Source: Aradus depressus
Taxonomy: Eukaryota; Arthropoda; Insecta; Hemiptera; Aradidae
Direction of reading: 5' to 3'
Assembly (NCBI GenBank): GCA_963662175.1
Contig: OY759214.1
Span: 99,844,115-99,908,114, forward strand
Length of the DNA: 64,000 nt
A program made the position numbers and the translations under genes. Shown in pieces: positions 20,966 to 33,183 of the stretch; within the stretch, counting starts at the first letter, position 1; each line of letters starts with the position of its first letter. The notes beneath the pieces are model-generated. The model was not told the DNA's origin. It ran no database searches and saw nothing but the letters and a program-made list of their open reading frames with translations.

Positions 20966-21559
20966 TCTTAGTTTCTTTCAGAGCTCTGAAAATTCATATG
21001 AAATGTTGGTTCGATATTTTCATTCTGTCGGCAGTTATGGTACCCACAGTGACTTAGAATTGTTGAGGGATTACAAAACTTCCCCTATACTAAGTATACT
21101 TAGCTACAACTGGGGAAGTAACGCCGTGGTTTTAGGCAGATAAATATTTGAGAAATAAAACAACTGAGTACTACAGCAGCTTGGTAGCTATTGAATTTTA
21201 ATTAAATGAGCTGCTTCAGCTTTTAATCTCTTGTGCATAACAAGACTCTAATTAAAGTTTAAATAGGAACCTAACCAGGAAATCTCTATTTAATTATTTT
21301 AATTTTACCACTATTTGGGACTCATGATGAAACTCTACCAATTGTAAGACATTAGTCGGTTCATTGTTCCCCACAAAGTATATTTAAATCTAAAACATTG
21401 GATTACAATATGGCTTAGATAGGTGATTCGTGATATGAAGGTTCCCAGATCGATTCCCGGCAGCCCCAGTTATTTTATATTTAATTTCAATACCATCACA
21501 TATCAGAGCTATAAAGGGACGGCAACCTGTAGGGTGCTCATTCTTATTCTAATTAATAG
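20966..21559. repeat. Family G fragment and AT-rich spacer
   Basis: 20980-21125 is a minus-orientation family G piece ending in the boundary palindrome 'acttcccctatactaagtat' ... 'ctggggaagtaac'. The remainder to 21559 is AT-rich without recognised features. Confidence 0.55.
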
Positions 21560-21855
21560 TTAATTATTATGATTCATGCCTGGGCTTTAACTATGAGATC
21601 ATATCGCCTACTACCAGAGCACTCTTTCGTCGCTCTTGGGCATAAGCACGACTCTACTATGGGAACCCAAAATTTTGCCTACCCAGGTCTAGTTATCTAA
21701 GGTAAAGAGGGTCATTAACCAGTGCCTAACATCACACAATCTCGGGACCACCGTTTAACGTTCCTTCCGAAGGACAGCGTGCTCAATTTTTTTTTCCAAT
21801 CCCCAGATAAAAAACCCAAGGGCCTCTGCCTCAGTAGATTCTGTGCTACCGGCAT
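21560..21855 (-). mobile_element. tRNA-derived SINE, nearly complete but decayed
   Basis: Plus-strand text runs from 'ttattatgattcatgcctgg' through 'gggaccaccgtttaacg' and 'ccgaaggacagcgtgctca' to 'gtgctaccggca' at the head. Most of the tRNA-like anticodon and B-box region is deleted. Older AACTAA-tail subfamily. Confidence 0.85.
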
Positions 21856-21892
21856 CTATAAAAGTTTCCTCAGACTAGATATTATATTTTCT

Positions 21893-22025
21893 TCTTTTAC
21901 TTCCCCTCATGAGAAGTATGAGGGAAGTTATGTAATTTGTCAGATTTTCGATGTTGTATTCACTGGAGGTTTTCCGACCCCCTGATATTGCCGGAGATTC
22001 ACTGACAATTTTTTTAAAATTCTGT
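21893..22025 (+). repeat. Family G repeat, 5' part
   Basis: The boundary palindrome 'acttcccctcatgagaagta' ... 'gagggaagttatgtaattt' is followed by 'tcgatgttgtattcactgga' and 'ttttccgaccccctgatatt'. It is truncated after 'ccggagattcactgac'. Confidence 0.65.
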
Positions 22026-23513
22026 TCGTAAGGTATATGAATGAATAACTTTATTGCTTGTAAAGAATTATCTTACAGCAAGGAGTTCGATACAGAATTA
22101 TAAATACATAGCTAAAAGGTTAAATTAAAATAAAGCCACAGGTAACATTAGTAGTCTTTTAGAGTTTTTCTTAACTTGAAGCTTGTTAGGACAAACAAAT
22201 AAATATGATGAAGCTTCTGTTCATCTGAAACTAATAGTAAGTTGTGGAGATGTGCCCTCTGCTGGGAGACATTTACCGTAACGTAACCTCGATAGATGTA
22301 GTATAATACAGATTATAGAAATATTATTAATACATAATACACATCCGACAAGTGGTATAGTGACTGTTCGGTTTTCACAATGTCCGGATTGTGTGGAAGT
22401 TTCCTGGACGGAAGGAAGAAATAGTGGGATCGTCCTTTTTGTTGGTCCCTGATAGACAATGAGAGTGTCAGCCAGCCCCACCAAAATAACACTGAAGAAA
22501 AACTGACCCACAAAAAATACCTTCAAATTGTCCAATGAAAAGTGGAACAGTGTTTTTTTTTTTTCTCAAAAGTTCTTGAAATAAATGGGCAAACTAGAAC
22601 TACATGAAATTTCAGTTGCTGGGTACACTACTTCAAGACCATTATTTAGAAAGGGCATTTTTGCTATCTTATGAATTCTCTAGCAGTTTGTGTACAGAAG
22701 TTCATAAGTCAATTAAACTTTTTAGGGATGTTATAGAGGTTAAAATCTCGATTGAGTTAGAAAAAAACGTGTTCTGGCAAAGGGGTCGTATTTCTTAATT
22801 TTTTAGGATGATTAAGGAAATAAAATAGTTTATACAATAGCACGAGTTTGCCGATTGGGCACGCACGTATTATTATAGCCTTATTCTCAAACAAATAGGT
22901 ACGTTAATATAACCCAATTTTTACCCACAGTCTCATCGTTTTATGGACAAAATATTTAGAGAATTGAAGCAGTCATTAAAATATGACGAGCTAGAATTTT
23001 ATTTTTATTTTTGATATGGAATGGATCACAGTTTTATATCAATGGAAAGGATTACTGAATGGTAAGTGATCATTGATGAGATCATTATGGATGAAGGATG
23101 AATGGATGATGCTAATCAGATTTGTGTGTGATCTTCTTTGTTTGACCTCAACTGAGCCACCTCATCAGGCTCATGGCATGCCTCCTGCCAGTACGCTGGG
23201 CTAAACGGATCAACGGGGCCTCATTTGTTGGTTGCTTCTCTCTCTAAATCTCAACAAAATCATTTCATCCGGCTAATGGCTAATACCTAAATTCGGAAAA
23301 TTAATTTTTGGGTTTTTAACATTTTCTGGAGAGAGCCTGAAGCCAGTCAGGGGTATCGGCAATAGAAAAGTAGTGTTTCTTTTAGACTCCATACCATATG
23401 AGTGAGATGTGCCACAGATGATTCCTCAGCTAAACGTTTTACGAAGTGTTTTAGGTTGTTAGGTCAGAAATTGTTGAGTTTTCTTCGGAATTTCCGACCA
23501 CCTGATTCAATAT
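22026..23513. other. Spacer, possible LINE 3' tail at its left edge
   Basis: 22036-22100 (minus strand) ends in 'gcaataaagttattcattcat', a phrase typical of LINE 3' ends. The 104-codon minus frame at 22221-22535 starts like a signal or membrane segment but has no recognised domain and could be a decayed LINE end. The rest is featureless. Fragments of family G lie near 23460-23510. Confidence 0.35.
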
Positions 23514-24420
23514 ATAAAATGATATAAATAAAATAATTAAATAAACAAAATAATAATAATTAAAACAAAAATAATAAATAATAAATATTACCACATTTTC
23601 TGTAGAAATTGTAGCTGGTCTATTAAATTTTGATTTCTACAGTAGTTTCCAAAAAGGGCTCTAAAGAAATATCGAAAGTTCAAAAGGTGCAATTTTGAAG
23701 AAAGTGCACGTATTTAAAAAAAATTTCAATTAACAAATTTTTCATTTGGATTTCTTCTAAATTTACTAAAGAGATGCCATCTTATTATTTTTTTTTTGTT
23801 TAATGTTAAATCTAATCCGAAGGTATAAATTATCTTACTGGGTTAACAGAGAAAATGAATAGCATAGAATAAGAGAACAAATATTGGGTTTATTTACTTT
23901 AACCTACATTATAAATAAAAAAAACCAAAGTAAAATCAAAATATCAATATCAAATAAAAAAATCAAATTATTTACAATAAAAATCTTACAAACTAATTTC
24001 TACATCTACTTTAGTCTCTTTTCTTTTTAAATATTGTGGTTATTCTTTAATTCAATGTTATTTTGGGCGTATTAACTTATAAATAAATAAAAGAACCTTT
24101 GCGCATCTACTTCACTGTTAATTTCACACCTTCATGGTTCACTACACCTTAACCCTAAAAACACTTCTCTCTCTAGCCTGCCCACCTCCACATCTCTCCT
24201 TAGACTGTCTCTCTCTATTCGAACATCTGATCGCCTTTTGTCTCCATTCATTGGTTGTTCGCATTTCGTTTTAAAACAAAATGTGACTAGTCCATCTTTG
24301 TATATTTATTTCACTAATTAAGTTACTTCACTCCTAACAGCTGTTTTAATACAAATAATAATAATTGATTTTATAATATATTAATAATCTTAATGTGTGT
24401 TAATTTTTTACACCACAGTA
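23514..24420 (+). repeat. Dispersed repeat H, copy 1 (about 0.9 kb)
   Basis: This block recurs at 32335-33183 with high similarity. Shared phrases include 'aataaatattaccacatttt', 'tttttcatttggatttcttct', 'aagagatgccatctt', 'cacttctctctctagcctgc' and 'cttaatgtgtgttaatttttt'. Copy 1 is about 60-100 bp longer because copy 2 lacks the segment around 23650-23730. No long open frame is present. Non-autonomous transposon or retroposon; class unknown. Confidence 0.75.
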
Positions 24421-24700
24421 TCCAAAACCCCTTGAATATGACACCATTGATTTTCAACTAAATCGGTCCATGGATAAGATGGGATCAGAACGGGGGTTTA
24501 ACTAAAAAAAACCTTAATTACTGCCGATGTAATTTTGTATGAGGATGGAAAAGTCCCTGAGTGCCGGATTGTCGGTAAAGGAAAACAGTGAAAACAGTTG
24601 ATTACAAATAATTTTTTGAGGAAGTATATTGCAGGTGCATCCATCGACAACTTTTATTCTGTTTCCTTGTATAATTTAGTTATATGCACTTTTCTTCACA
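24421..24700 (+). repeat. Family G repeat copy (3' two-thirds)
   Basis: Contains 'gattttcaactaaatcggtcc', 'aaccttaattactgccgatg' and 'gaagtatattgcaggtgc', matching the order in other plus-orientation copies. Confidence 0.6.
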
Positions 24701-25451
24701 ATTCATATTATATTAGTTAGTAGTGCAAACACTACAAACCGGGCATTATTTTTACAAATTCTAGAAAAAAATAATAATTTTATAGCTAGTGTGTTTAAAA
24801 ATGATATATGCATTCGAAAATGGTAGGAGTTGCACTAGTTGCAGTTTGTATCACTTCTTTTTTTTCATCTAATAAAGAAAAACTTTAATCAACCACTTTC
24901 TCTTTCGAGCTTTACATATTATGTAATGAATGAATGATTTTTTTTTCTCTTTGTAAGCCAATACCATTATCATTATGATATTATAATTTACAAATAATTT
25001 GTGTTCATAAATCCTAATAAATGTCGATGTAACAAATACATTAACATGAAATAGAGAGTAAAACACCTATTGATATTCAGTCAAATCGATGAAGTGGTTT
25101 CAGAGGGGTAGCGAAAACGTATTGATGATTGCGCACTGGGAAAATACATTGCTGATGATTCAACAAGGTCTTTTTATTTCTATTTTTTTACTTATTTCCT
25201 ATTATTTTTGTAGTCGAATCACAAAAATCTTCACAGAAATCTTTGTACAGGAGAAAAAAAAATTGTACAGAATATCCGTGAGGAAGCACGGTTTAAAAAA
25301 CAAAAAATGAGTGTCTGTAACGGGATCACTATAAGAGAGATACTTCTTCAGGATTGGCCAGTAGACTTTCACTTGTTCGGTTCTCTTATTGTTTGAGGCG
25401 ATAAAAAAGTATTTAGCTTCAGGACAGTAGAGAAAACGTTAATATGGAGAG
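24701..25451. repeat. AT-rich spacer with a second family G fragment
   Basis: 25060-25265 repeats the family G 3' phrases ('gatattcagtcaaatcgatg', 'aagtggtttcagaggggtag', 'attgctgatgattcaacaag'). The remaining sequence shows no gene. Confidence 0.5.
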
Positions 25452-25706
25452 GAGCATGGGTAGCTCAGAGGTAGCATGCTACCTTACTGAGCTCAAGATC
25501 GCGGGTTCGAAGCCCATTCAAGATCCTTAGGTTTTTTTATCTGGGAGGTTAAAAAACCTTATAGCATACCGTTTATCGGGCTGGACGTTAAGCGATGATC
25601 TCGAGCAGACAAAATTCAGGACTCCCACAGTAGAGTCGGGCTCATGTCCACCCGAGTGACAAAAGAGGGCTCTAGTAGTAGGCGATATGACCTTGTAGTT
25701 CAGCCT
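25452..25706 (+). mobile_element. tRNA-derived SINE, older subfamily with intact promoter boxes
   Basis: Plus-strand copy with the tRNA-like head: A-box-like 'tagctcagaggtagcatgc' at 25461-25479 and B-box 'gggttcgaagccc' at 25501-25513, correctly spaced for RNA polymerase III. The body follows ('cttatagcataccgtttatc', 'acgttaagcgatgatctcga', 'ccacagtagagtcgggctca') and ends near 25706 without the usual tail. Head variant 'gagcatgggtagctcagagg' differs from the younger 'gagggcgccggtagctcag' type. Confidence 0.88.
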
Positions 25707-26566
25707 TTTAGATAAAACAATCTTGAGTTATTATGGTGTATAGATGTTGGAAAAAGGGCGATAGAAGAACGAGCGTTGTATCATTTTAAAGCTGTATGTA
25801 GACCTTTAATTTGATTTTGTTTGCCACAAAAGTCTATGATCCAAAAAGTGTTGTGCCCACCTCAACATTTAACTTCAATTTCGTCCTTACTCACTACTTA
25901 AAGTATGTGTTCTTTTCATAAATTATGCTTTTATATGCAGAATATACACATTAAAATTCAAGGTGGAGTCAACGTAGTCCCTAGATAAAAACAATTAATA
26001 AAAAAAAACACCACTGTTTGTCTCATTTCTTATTCATATACATCTCAAATTATACATTTTTTATTTCCCTCTTTCTTCATTGTGAAGATTTTTTTTGTAT
26101 CGAGATGTTTTTTGGCAGTCTGTTTTGAAACTGTGTGTTGTAAAGACAGATGTTCTTTAACAATAAAAATTTGTTGAGTGCTCTTCATGCTGTTAGTGAA
26201 CTAACTATATTGTCAAGTTTTTGTGGTTAAATTTGGGTTCACCATGGCAGACATAACAATTGATGCTTCAAAATTTTTAAGAACTATCCTCACAAAAAAA
26301 TAATGTATTTTTATTTTTTCTCGGAATTACGAGTTTCCCCACCTTGAATTTTCATGTGAATGTTCTGTACCAGCGAGGATGAGGACTGGCAAGGCCAGCT
26401 CGACCTGGGTTCTAATCCTCAAATGAATGATTTGGCAATGCAGCAATAACTGGAACAATTCTCTAGTGTAATTTATATTTTATCTCTGTACGACATGGCA
26501 ACCTGTGAATAGTCTGTTGTTGAGGCGAAAGGGACACTGCAATTTCGAACGTTCGTTTACGTGTGT
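25707..26566. other. AT-rich spacer
   Basis: No gene is supported. Small poly-T tracts only. Confidence 0.3.
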
Positions 26567-26690
26567 TAAATAGGACCATCGGCATCTTTCGCACAAAATT
26601 AAACAATGAAGTAGGTTGATTCATTGGAATTTGGCTGCGAGGACTACCCTCCTTCCGACCTCCCGACAAATTCGTGCTAAAGTATAGCGG
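26567..26690. repeat. Dispersed repeat I, copy 1
   Basis: The phrase 'aggaccatcggcatctttcg' and the following 'cacaaaattaaacaatgaag' recur at 40400-40525 in the same orientation, with GC-richer text after it (cggaaggaggg-like on the minus strand). Boundaries and class are unknown. Confidence 0.55.
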
Positions 26691-27501
26691 TGTGTCGTTT
26701 TGTTAATTTCAACATGGTGATGACCACCTCCATTCTTTGTGAAGCGGAGCGGGGGATGGATGTTTTCTGCTACGCTACTCTAGAATTGGCATTATCTTTT
26801 GTGGTCTGGAAATGGACTCTACGACTACCCCTTTCGCCGTAACAACCACACCACTCCAACTCATTTAGTGATTTGATTTATCTTAGTTCAGACCATTAAT
26901 ATGTTGTTATTGAGTAAAGAATGCCAGGCCTCTGCCCAGGCTGCGCCTATGATATTGAGAATTAGATATCATACGATAAGGACGAGACGTGCTCTAGGAT
27001 TTACGAGAGTATTGGTTTCAGTTCTCAGGTCGCCTCAATATCAGATACCTAATTCTGTGTTGAACAAGGTATTACGTGGGCCTTGTCGAAGGTCATTCGT
27101 TTGTGTCGTTCCTCAGCTATTGTCTTGATAAAATTCACAACGTTGATAAAATATACCTCTTCTACTTAGAACCCACATTGCAACTGCACCTATGCATTCT
27201 TAGCCATGATCGAAGCAATTAGCCTTACTATATATATAATAGGAATAAGTGACAACAAATACAATGTTAAGGATGAATTGCTAGCGTTTTTATCATACTT
27301 AATAATTTCCAAAAAGCTTCTCCAATGCCGCTTATGGCCTACCATAATTTTCAAAAGTTAATCCTGGACACTGGAGAAACGATTTAAAATAAAGTATATA
27401 TCAAATTTCGGAAAGAAAAAAAAAATTTGTACATCATCTCTAGCTACATATCTGAAAATAATTAGAGTTTTTTATTTCGAAATAAGAATAAGTTATCGAT
27501 A
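26691..27501. other. Spacer
   Basis: A 75-codon plus frame at 26901-27128 has no recognised domain. No repeat boundary seen. Confidence 0.3.
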
Positions 27502-27908
27502 TACAGGGTGTCCCAGCATGGAGGTAAAAAACGTTGAGGTCTTAAAGGAAATTTAATTTTGAACAAAAAATTTCCTATAAACATAGGTCCGATTCGGAAT
27601 TACACAGTCCTTCGGTTTATGCTGCCTATAAACTGTCAAATTCTTGTAATTGTAATAATAAAGCTAACTTATTTTAAAGGCAATTTACCGCTCTTTATGA
27701 TGGTATAATTAACTTTGTGTTAGCTCTTATACTTAAGGAGGAATAAGAGATTTTATGCAAAAAAAAGTGCTAAGTACAAAAATTGGAAGATGTTGAATAT
27801 TTCTGAAAACGGTTGAATCGGGCCTATGTTTATAGGAAATTTTTTGTTCAAAATTAAATTACCTTTAAGACCTCTAAGTTTTTTACCTCCATGCTGGGAC
27901 ACCCTGTA
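27502..27908. mobile_element. mariner-type MITE, 403 bp, long terminal inverted repeats
   Basis: Inverted repeats of about 92 bp (27504-27595 and 27815-27906) begin with cagggtgtcccagcatgg and are flanked by TA on both sides. The arms differ by only a few bases, so the insertion is fairly recent. The 219-bp centre has no open frame. TA duplication and the 'CAGGGTGTCCC' terminus suit a Tc1/mariner-class non-autonomous element; the transposase source is not in this window. Confidence 0.88.
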
Positions 27909-28333
27909 TAAGGAAATTTTTATTCTGACATATTGTACACAATAAAGTTGAAATAAATACAATGCGCAACTCGCACTCTATTGCTGTGTCTATAATTTAC
28001 TGTTGGAATAATTACTGATTGACGCAAGTGATGAGCGAGAGAGACAGCTCCCACCACCTGCCGCCCTACTCCGTCACCAACCGCGCCACTGCTGCTTGTA
28101 CTCGCGCTATGTGGATTTATATATTTATAATACCTTTATTTTGTTTATATGGTTTATATTTTGTAAGTTTAGTACCTATTAAAAATTTTAGCAAACCCGG
28201 ACATTTTTCAATCCGGACAGAAACCCAGACCAAGACTCAAAACCCGGACTGTCAAGGCGAAAACCGGACTTATGACAGTAGTCCTACGCTTATGAAACCC
28301 ATAAAGGAAGTCTGTTTTCAATATTTTACAATA
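27909..28333. other. Spacer
   Basis: The 106-codon plus frame at 28019-28339 has a hydrophobic stretch but no recognised domain, and its end runs into the SINE. Not supported as a gene. Confidence 0.35.
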
Positions 28334-28617
28334 GGTTAGGTGAGTTTTATGGCTCATGCCCGGGCTTTAACTACAAGGTCATATCGCCTACTACCAGAGC
28401 GCTCTTTCGTCACTCTGGTGGACGTAAGCCCGAGTCTACTGTGGGAGTCCTAAATTTTGTCTACCCTAAATTTTTATTCACCTAGGGCAGGGGTGTTTAA
28501 CGAGTACCTGACATCGTACAGGCTCGGGGCCATCGCTTAACGTCCCATCCGAAGGACGGCGTGCTTAAATTTATTTTACCTCCCAGATAAAATAAACTAA
28601 GGGCCTCGGCCGGGTTT
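28334..28617 (-). mobile_element. tRNA-derived SINE lacking its head
   Basis: The body and 3' end are well preserved (plus: 'ttttatggctcatgcccggg' to 'ctaagggcctcggccggg'), but the copy stops just before the tRNA-like region, replaced by a T-run. The tail 'aggttagg' belongs to the CCTAA-tailed younger subfamily. 5' truncation of a SINE is consistent with incomplete reverse transcription. Confidence 0.9.
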
Positions 28618-30344
28618 TTTTTACAATATATTTGTAATTAAATATTACTTAACAATGAAGAGTAATTAGACCCGTTTACATAACATACTTAATTTAATGA
28701 GTTTAAACAAGGCAGTGAACCTGGCTTCCAAAGAAAAGAAAAACAAAGCTTTTAGCATAATGGAAATTAACAGGCATTTAACGTTGGAACATATGAGAAC
28801 AGAATGAGTCTAAAAGTGTCACTTTAGGACATTAACAATGTCTATAAACAAAAAAAAAAAAGTAAAAGGATGTTTGTCAGTTGATCGAGACTCGAGGTGG
28901 GGGGGGGGGGGGGGGGGGGGACAAAAAAAAGAGTATTTGGAAAGGCGAGGAGGGGGGGGGGGGGGGATTTCCATAAAAGTGATGTCGGTGGTGGCCATTA
29001 GGAGCAATCTACCAGACGTCCTCGACTGCTCATCAGGAGGGGAGAACAAACAATCAGTGGACGAACCCACACTACTTCACTCAAACAAACAACAGATCCA
29101 ACTCAACTTACCATAAGACATCCCCCCCTCGGCAAAACATACAACCGGCCAGCTTAGAGCTTATATAGTCTGCCAAAGAAGGCAAACAACTCTACTACTT
29201 CTGTTTGGTTGAGAATATATCCAGGTTTTTTATACCTATAAAGTTCCACTGGAACCTGGAGGAACCTTGTATATCCATCCCTTTACCCCCTCAATTCGAT
29301 CCAGTGGTCGTCAAACTTTTTCTTAGTGAGGAAGCAACTGATTTTTTAGATCCTCTTTAAGAGCGAAATCTCCCCTCCCCCCCCCCCCCCCCCCTCCTCT
29401 CTTCTCTCTTCTCATTTATTTATTCTCTACTAGTAGGTTCAAGCGGCGTTGTCTGCAGTAACATTGGGCCTAATAATTAAAATTTAATTAATTAATTAAA
29501 ATTTAAATTTAAATCCACTCAAATCAATATTTTAAGATTTCACATAGCCTTTATAAATATAATATGTGATAGAAGGGATTTATCACAGAAATAAAAGACG
29601 TCTTTCCACTAGTAACTAGAAGGGGAAGATGTATACAGGGCTCATTCACGCACTCTACATACTCCTAACAAATTCATAATAAATTTATGAAAATTCACTC
29701 GCCTTTGAGCTACTAGTCAGTGTTCCGTTAGACACCACACCAACTAAACTGGTGGTGGTAAGCTAGTGTTATTTTATTTTTTGCTCTATTATTTATTACT
29801 CTGTCCCCGGATGTTTTAATAATATTGCTAGTCACTTGTGTATCTGCTATTTACATTTATATATTTATATGTATTCATCGTTGTACCTTGATGTTGAAGC
29901 AGTTGCATTTCTGGAGGTTGGAGGACAACAGCGGGAAGAGAACGTCTTCTATTTCCTCGACAGAGAAGTAGCAACAGAGCATTCTCCTGTAGATCACCCG
30001 GAGCTTGGAGATTCAATAAGTCCGTATGCATCTTTTACAGAAATGCTCGTTTCTCCCTAGAGAATACAGCCCCCACTTGGGTATGCAGGGGGCGGCGCGA
30101 AACAGTGCATCCTGTGTCTCTTAGAGGATATATATCGAACGTTTTCCATGCACCCGCAACTATGCATCCTATTGATTCTGAAACTGAAGTAAAACACTCG
30201 CCGTAAGTTTTTTTACGGTCTTCTATTTCATAGAATCATAAAATCAGTTGAAAATTTAAGATCTTTGGCTTGAAGTCGCAACCACTTTAACCTATCTCGG
30301 ACATTTTTGACTTGAGAAACCGCTCAGTGGGTCCTCTAGGCTCT
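28618..30344. other. Spacer with long G and C homopolymers
   Basis: G22 at 28899-28920, G15 at 28952-28966 and C18 at 29377-29394. The open frames spanning them encode poly-Gly or poly-Pro and are artefacts. An aattaattaatt/aaatttaaattt stretch lies at 29478-29515. The opposed frames near 29828-30060 show no recognised domain. No gene is supported. Confidence 0.45.
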
Positions 30345-30405
30345 TGTTCCTACAAGTCTTGTAGGGTCTAGTTCCTTCCTACAAGTCTTGTAGGGTCTAG
30401 TTGGG
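30345..30405. repeat. 29-bp tandem duplication containing a small palindrome
   Basis: 'cctacaagtcttgtagggtc' plus 'tagtt' occurs at 30349 and again at 30378. Each unit contains the palindrome ctacaag-t-cttgtag. Two units only. Confidence 0.8.
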
Positions 30406-30832
30406 TGTGGTTCCTTTTAGCGCCATGCTACACCGGTTCACCTTGAACATTATGCCATCATATGCCAGCGGAGAGTACATAAGATACCTACAATGAAATG
30501 TTGAAGAATCCTATTGTTTTCCTAACATATTTCTGTTTCTGTTTTTGTATTGTGTTAAATTTTATTTTTGTTTTCCAACAATAGGAAGACTGAAAGGATT
30601 GAAAGACAATGTGAGGTCTACTAGAATAGCCAACATAGCCCATTATGACACGGCGCGACCCCTCAAAACGTGACTCCGCTTCACGCTAATATCTCTTCAA
30701 TTCATGCCATATACATTTTTGTTTAGATTCGATTCACATTTCTCAGTTTAGAAAACATTTTAAACTATATTTTATTTTTTGCTATTATTTGAACTATTTT
30801 TATTTCTTGCAATTTTCTTGTCTATTTGTTTT
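30406..30832. other. Spacer
   Basis: No recognised feature. Confidence 0.3.
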
Positions 30833-31030
30833 TGTAATTCATGGCCGGGCTTTGATTGGTTACATCGCCTACTACCAGAGCGCTCTTTCGGACATGAGGG
30901 CCGCCCCTACTATCCTAAGTTTTGCCTACCTAGATTTCGTTATGGTGCGGATCTTTAACGAGTACCTGACATCATAGGCGTTTCGTCCGAAGGTCGGCGT
31001 TCTCAAGGTTTTTTGATTTCCTAGATAAAA
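30833..31030 (-). mobile_element. tRNA-derived SINE, internally deleted
   Basis: Plus-strand order 'atggccgggctttgattggt', 'cgcctactaccagagcgctc', 'tttaacgagtacctgacatc', 'gtccgaaggtcggcgttctc', 'tttcctagataaaaatatcg' matches the SINE 3' two-thirds with several deletions. The head is absent. Confidence 0.8.
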
Positions 31031-31196
31031 ATATCGTGTGGAATTTCATGATGTAAAAGCTACACATAAAAAATGATTGTCCTACATCCCATCTCCTGCA
31101 GCCAAACCTTTGAAAAGATCGCTGATCTCTTTAAGTACTTGGTAAATACTGGTCACTCTTCTCTGAGAGTTCTAAGTATCGTTTACACAGGTTCAG

Positions 31197-31296
31197 TTAG
31201 GGTAGGGGTCTTTAAGGAGTACCTGACATCATACAGAATTGGTACCACCACTGAACGTCCCATCCGAAGGACGGCGTGCTATCTACCAGATAAAAC
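31197..31296 (-). mobile_element. tRNA-derived SINE fragment
   Basis: About 100 bp of SINE body ('gggtctttaaggagtacctg', 'aacgtcccatccgaaggacg', 'ctaccagataaaact'). It lies only 166 bp from the preceding fragment in the same orientation, so the two could derive from neighbouring insertions. Confidence 0.75.
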
Positions 31297-32334
31297 TATA
31301 TGTGATATGGCCATATCTTATACGAACCATGTTTTTACAGATCACAACAGCTCACCTTCTCTGGCCTCCGGAGCCGGTGACTCTCCACCAATCCTTACCT
31401 CTTTCTTGACACGAAGATGATAGAAGAGCCATACTTTTTCAGTTAAGAAGCAAGTTGTCTATTCCAGGCTGCCAGTTTAACATAATCTGTTAGTTCCAAA
31501 GTTTGGTCCATTCACCAGGGAAGCCTCCAAGAAGCCCAGATGCCATTATTTTTAGTGTATTAGCTGAGTTATGGGAGGGAAAACTTAACCCCCTCCCCAC
31601 TTCACTTTCCTTGGTGGTGGAAAGGTTATTAAAACTTTTCTAAATAACGTAACTTCCTTCATATTATTTTCGGACTTCATAATCTCTTTCCTCTTTAAAC
31701 TGCCTTAAGTTTGAGGTGGAAAATTCGTTTTTACTTTCAAAGAATCAAGAGAGTGATTCTTGAATTTATGTTTCCCATTCAATTTCCATAACTTTTATTT
31801 CTATTCAGATTTCATTATATTACTTTACAAAGATTCTCTGCCCCCCACCCTACCCCCCCTCCCCCCATTGCCAAAATCTTGAAATGTTTAAAATATTGCT
31901 ATAAAAACTGAAAACCTTTATATGAAAGTATATATATAAAATTGGCTGAAGGTACGGTGAGGCAATGGTTGGACTCCCATCTATTCGCGACTCTCATTCC
32001 TTTCACAAGTAACACCAATTTCATCCCCTTCATATTTTCTTCGTCACCAGCCACAGTTGGATATGTCTTGTTGCTCAACTCTGTTTGACAAGTCAACAAA
32101 TTGTTTTCAACTTTGAAACATAGTCTCTCAGTCGTTTGCTTCAGCCTTATGAAAGACTTCTTTTCATGGTCCAGCCTCTGTTCGACTAATCTCTGCTCAT
32201 TCCTCCCAGGCCAGCCTAATCTCATACGTCAAATCTCACCATCTTAAACAAACAAGGCGAAATGTTTCCCGGGTTCCACGCCATAGTTTATCACCTCTCT
32301 AAACCGCAATGAATAGATTGTGATAATATGAATA
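31297..32334. other. Spacer
   Basis: A C-rich stretch lies at 31841-31866. The 108-codon minus frame at 31899-32225 shows no recognised domain. Nothing else supported. Confidence 0.35.
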
Positions 32335-33183
32335 AAATGAATTGTTAAATAAAAATAAAAATATAAATAATAATTGAATTAATAAAATTAGTAGGTAATA
32401 ATTAAAACAAAAAGAATAAATAGTAAATATTACCACATTTCCTGTAGTAATTATAGCCGGTCTTCTACTAAATTTTGATTTCTACAGTTCAAAAATTTAA
32501 ATTAAAAATTTTTCATTTGGATTTCTTCTTTCACTAAAGAGATGCCATCTTGTTTCTTTTTTTAAAATGTTCAATCTAATCCAAAGGTATATACAGGGAA
32601 ATGAATAGCATAGAATAAGAGAACAAATATTGAGTTTATTTACTTAAACCTACATTATGAATAAAATCAAAAAAATAATATGAAATAAAAAATCAAATTA
32701 CTTAAAATAAAAATCTTACAGACTAATTTCTACATCTACTTGAGTCTCTTTTCTTTTTAAATATTGTGGCTATTCTTCTTTAATTCAATGTTATTTTGAG
32801 CATATAAACATATAAATAAATAAAAGTACCTTTGCGCATTTACGTCACTGGTAATTTCACTCCTACATGGTTCACTACCTTAACCCTAAAAACACTTCTC
32901 TCTCTAGACTGTCCACCTCCACAACACAACTTAGACTGTTATTACTTAGACTCCTCTATTACTTAGACTCCTTATTTAAAACAGCTGATCATCGTATTTT
33001 GTACTCCATTCATTGTTTGTTCACATTTCGTTTTAAAACAAAATGCGATTAGTCCATCTCTGTATATTTATTCACTATTTAATTTACTTCTCAACTCCTA
33101 ACAGCTGTTTTTATACATATAATAATAATTGATTCTATAATATTTTAATAATCTTAATGTGTGTAAATTTTTTACATCACAAG
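32335..33183 (+). repeat. Dispersed repeat H, copy 2
   Basis: Direct-orientation partner of 23514-24420, about 8.8 kb away. Same order of blocks, with a deletion in the first third and numerous substitutions, so the copies are not recent duplicates of each other. Confidence 0.75.

Noticed and set aside
22221..22535. 104-codon minus frame with a hydrophobic start
   Set aside because: No recognisable domain or conserved motif; a competing frame of similar length overlaps it. A decayed LINE end is equally possible.
28819..29116. Open frames encoding Gly-rich and Pro-rich peptides
   Set aside because: Created by the G22 and G15 homopolymers; no other protein character.
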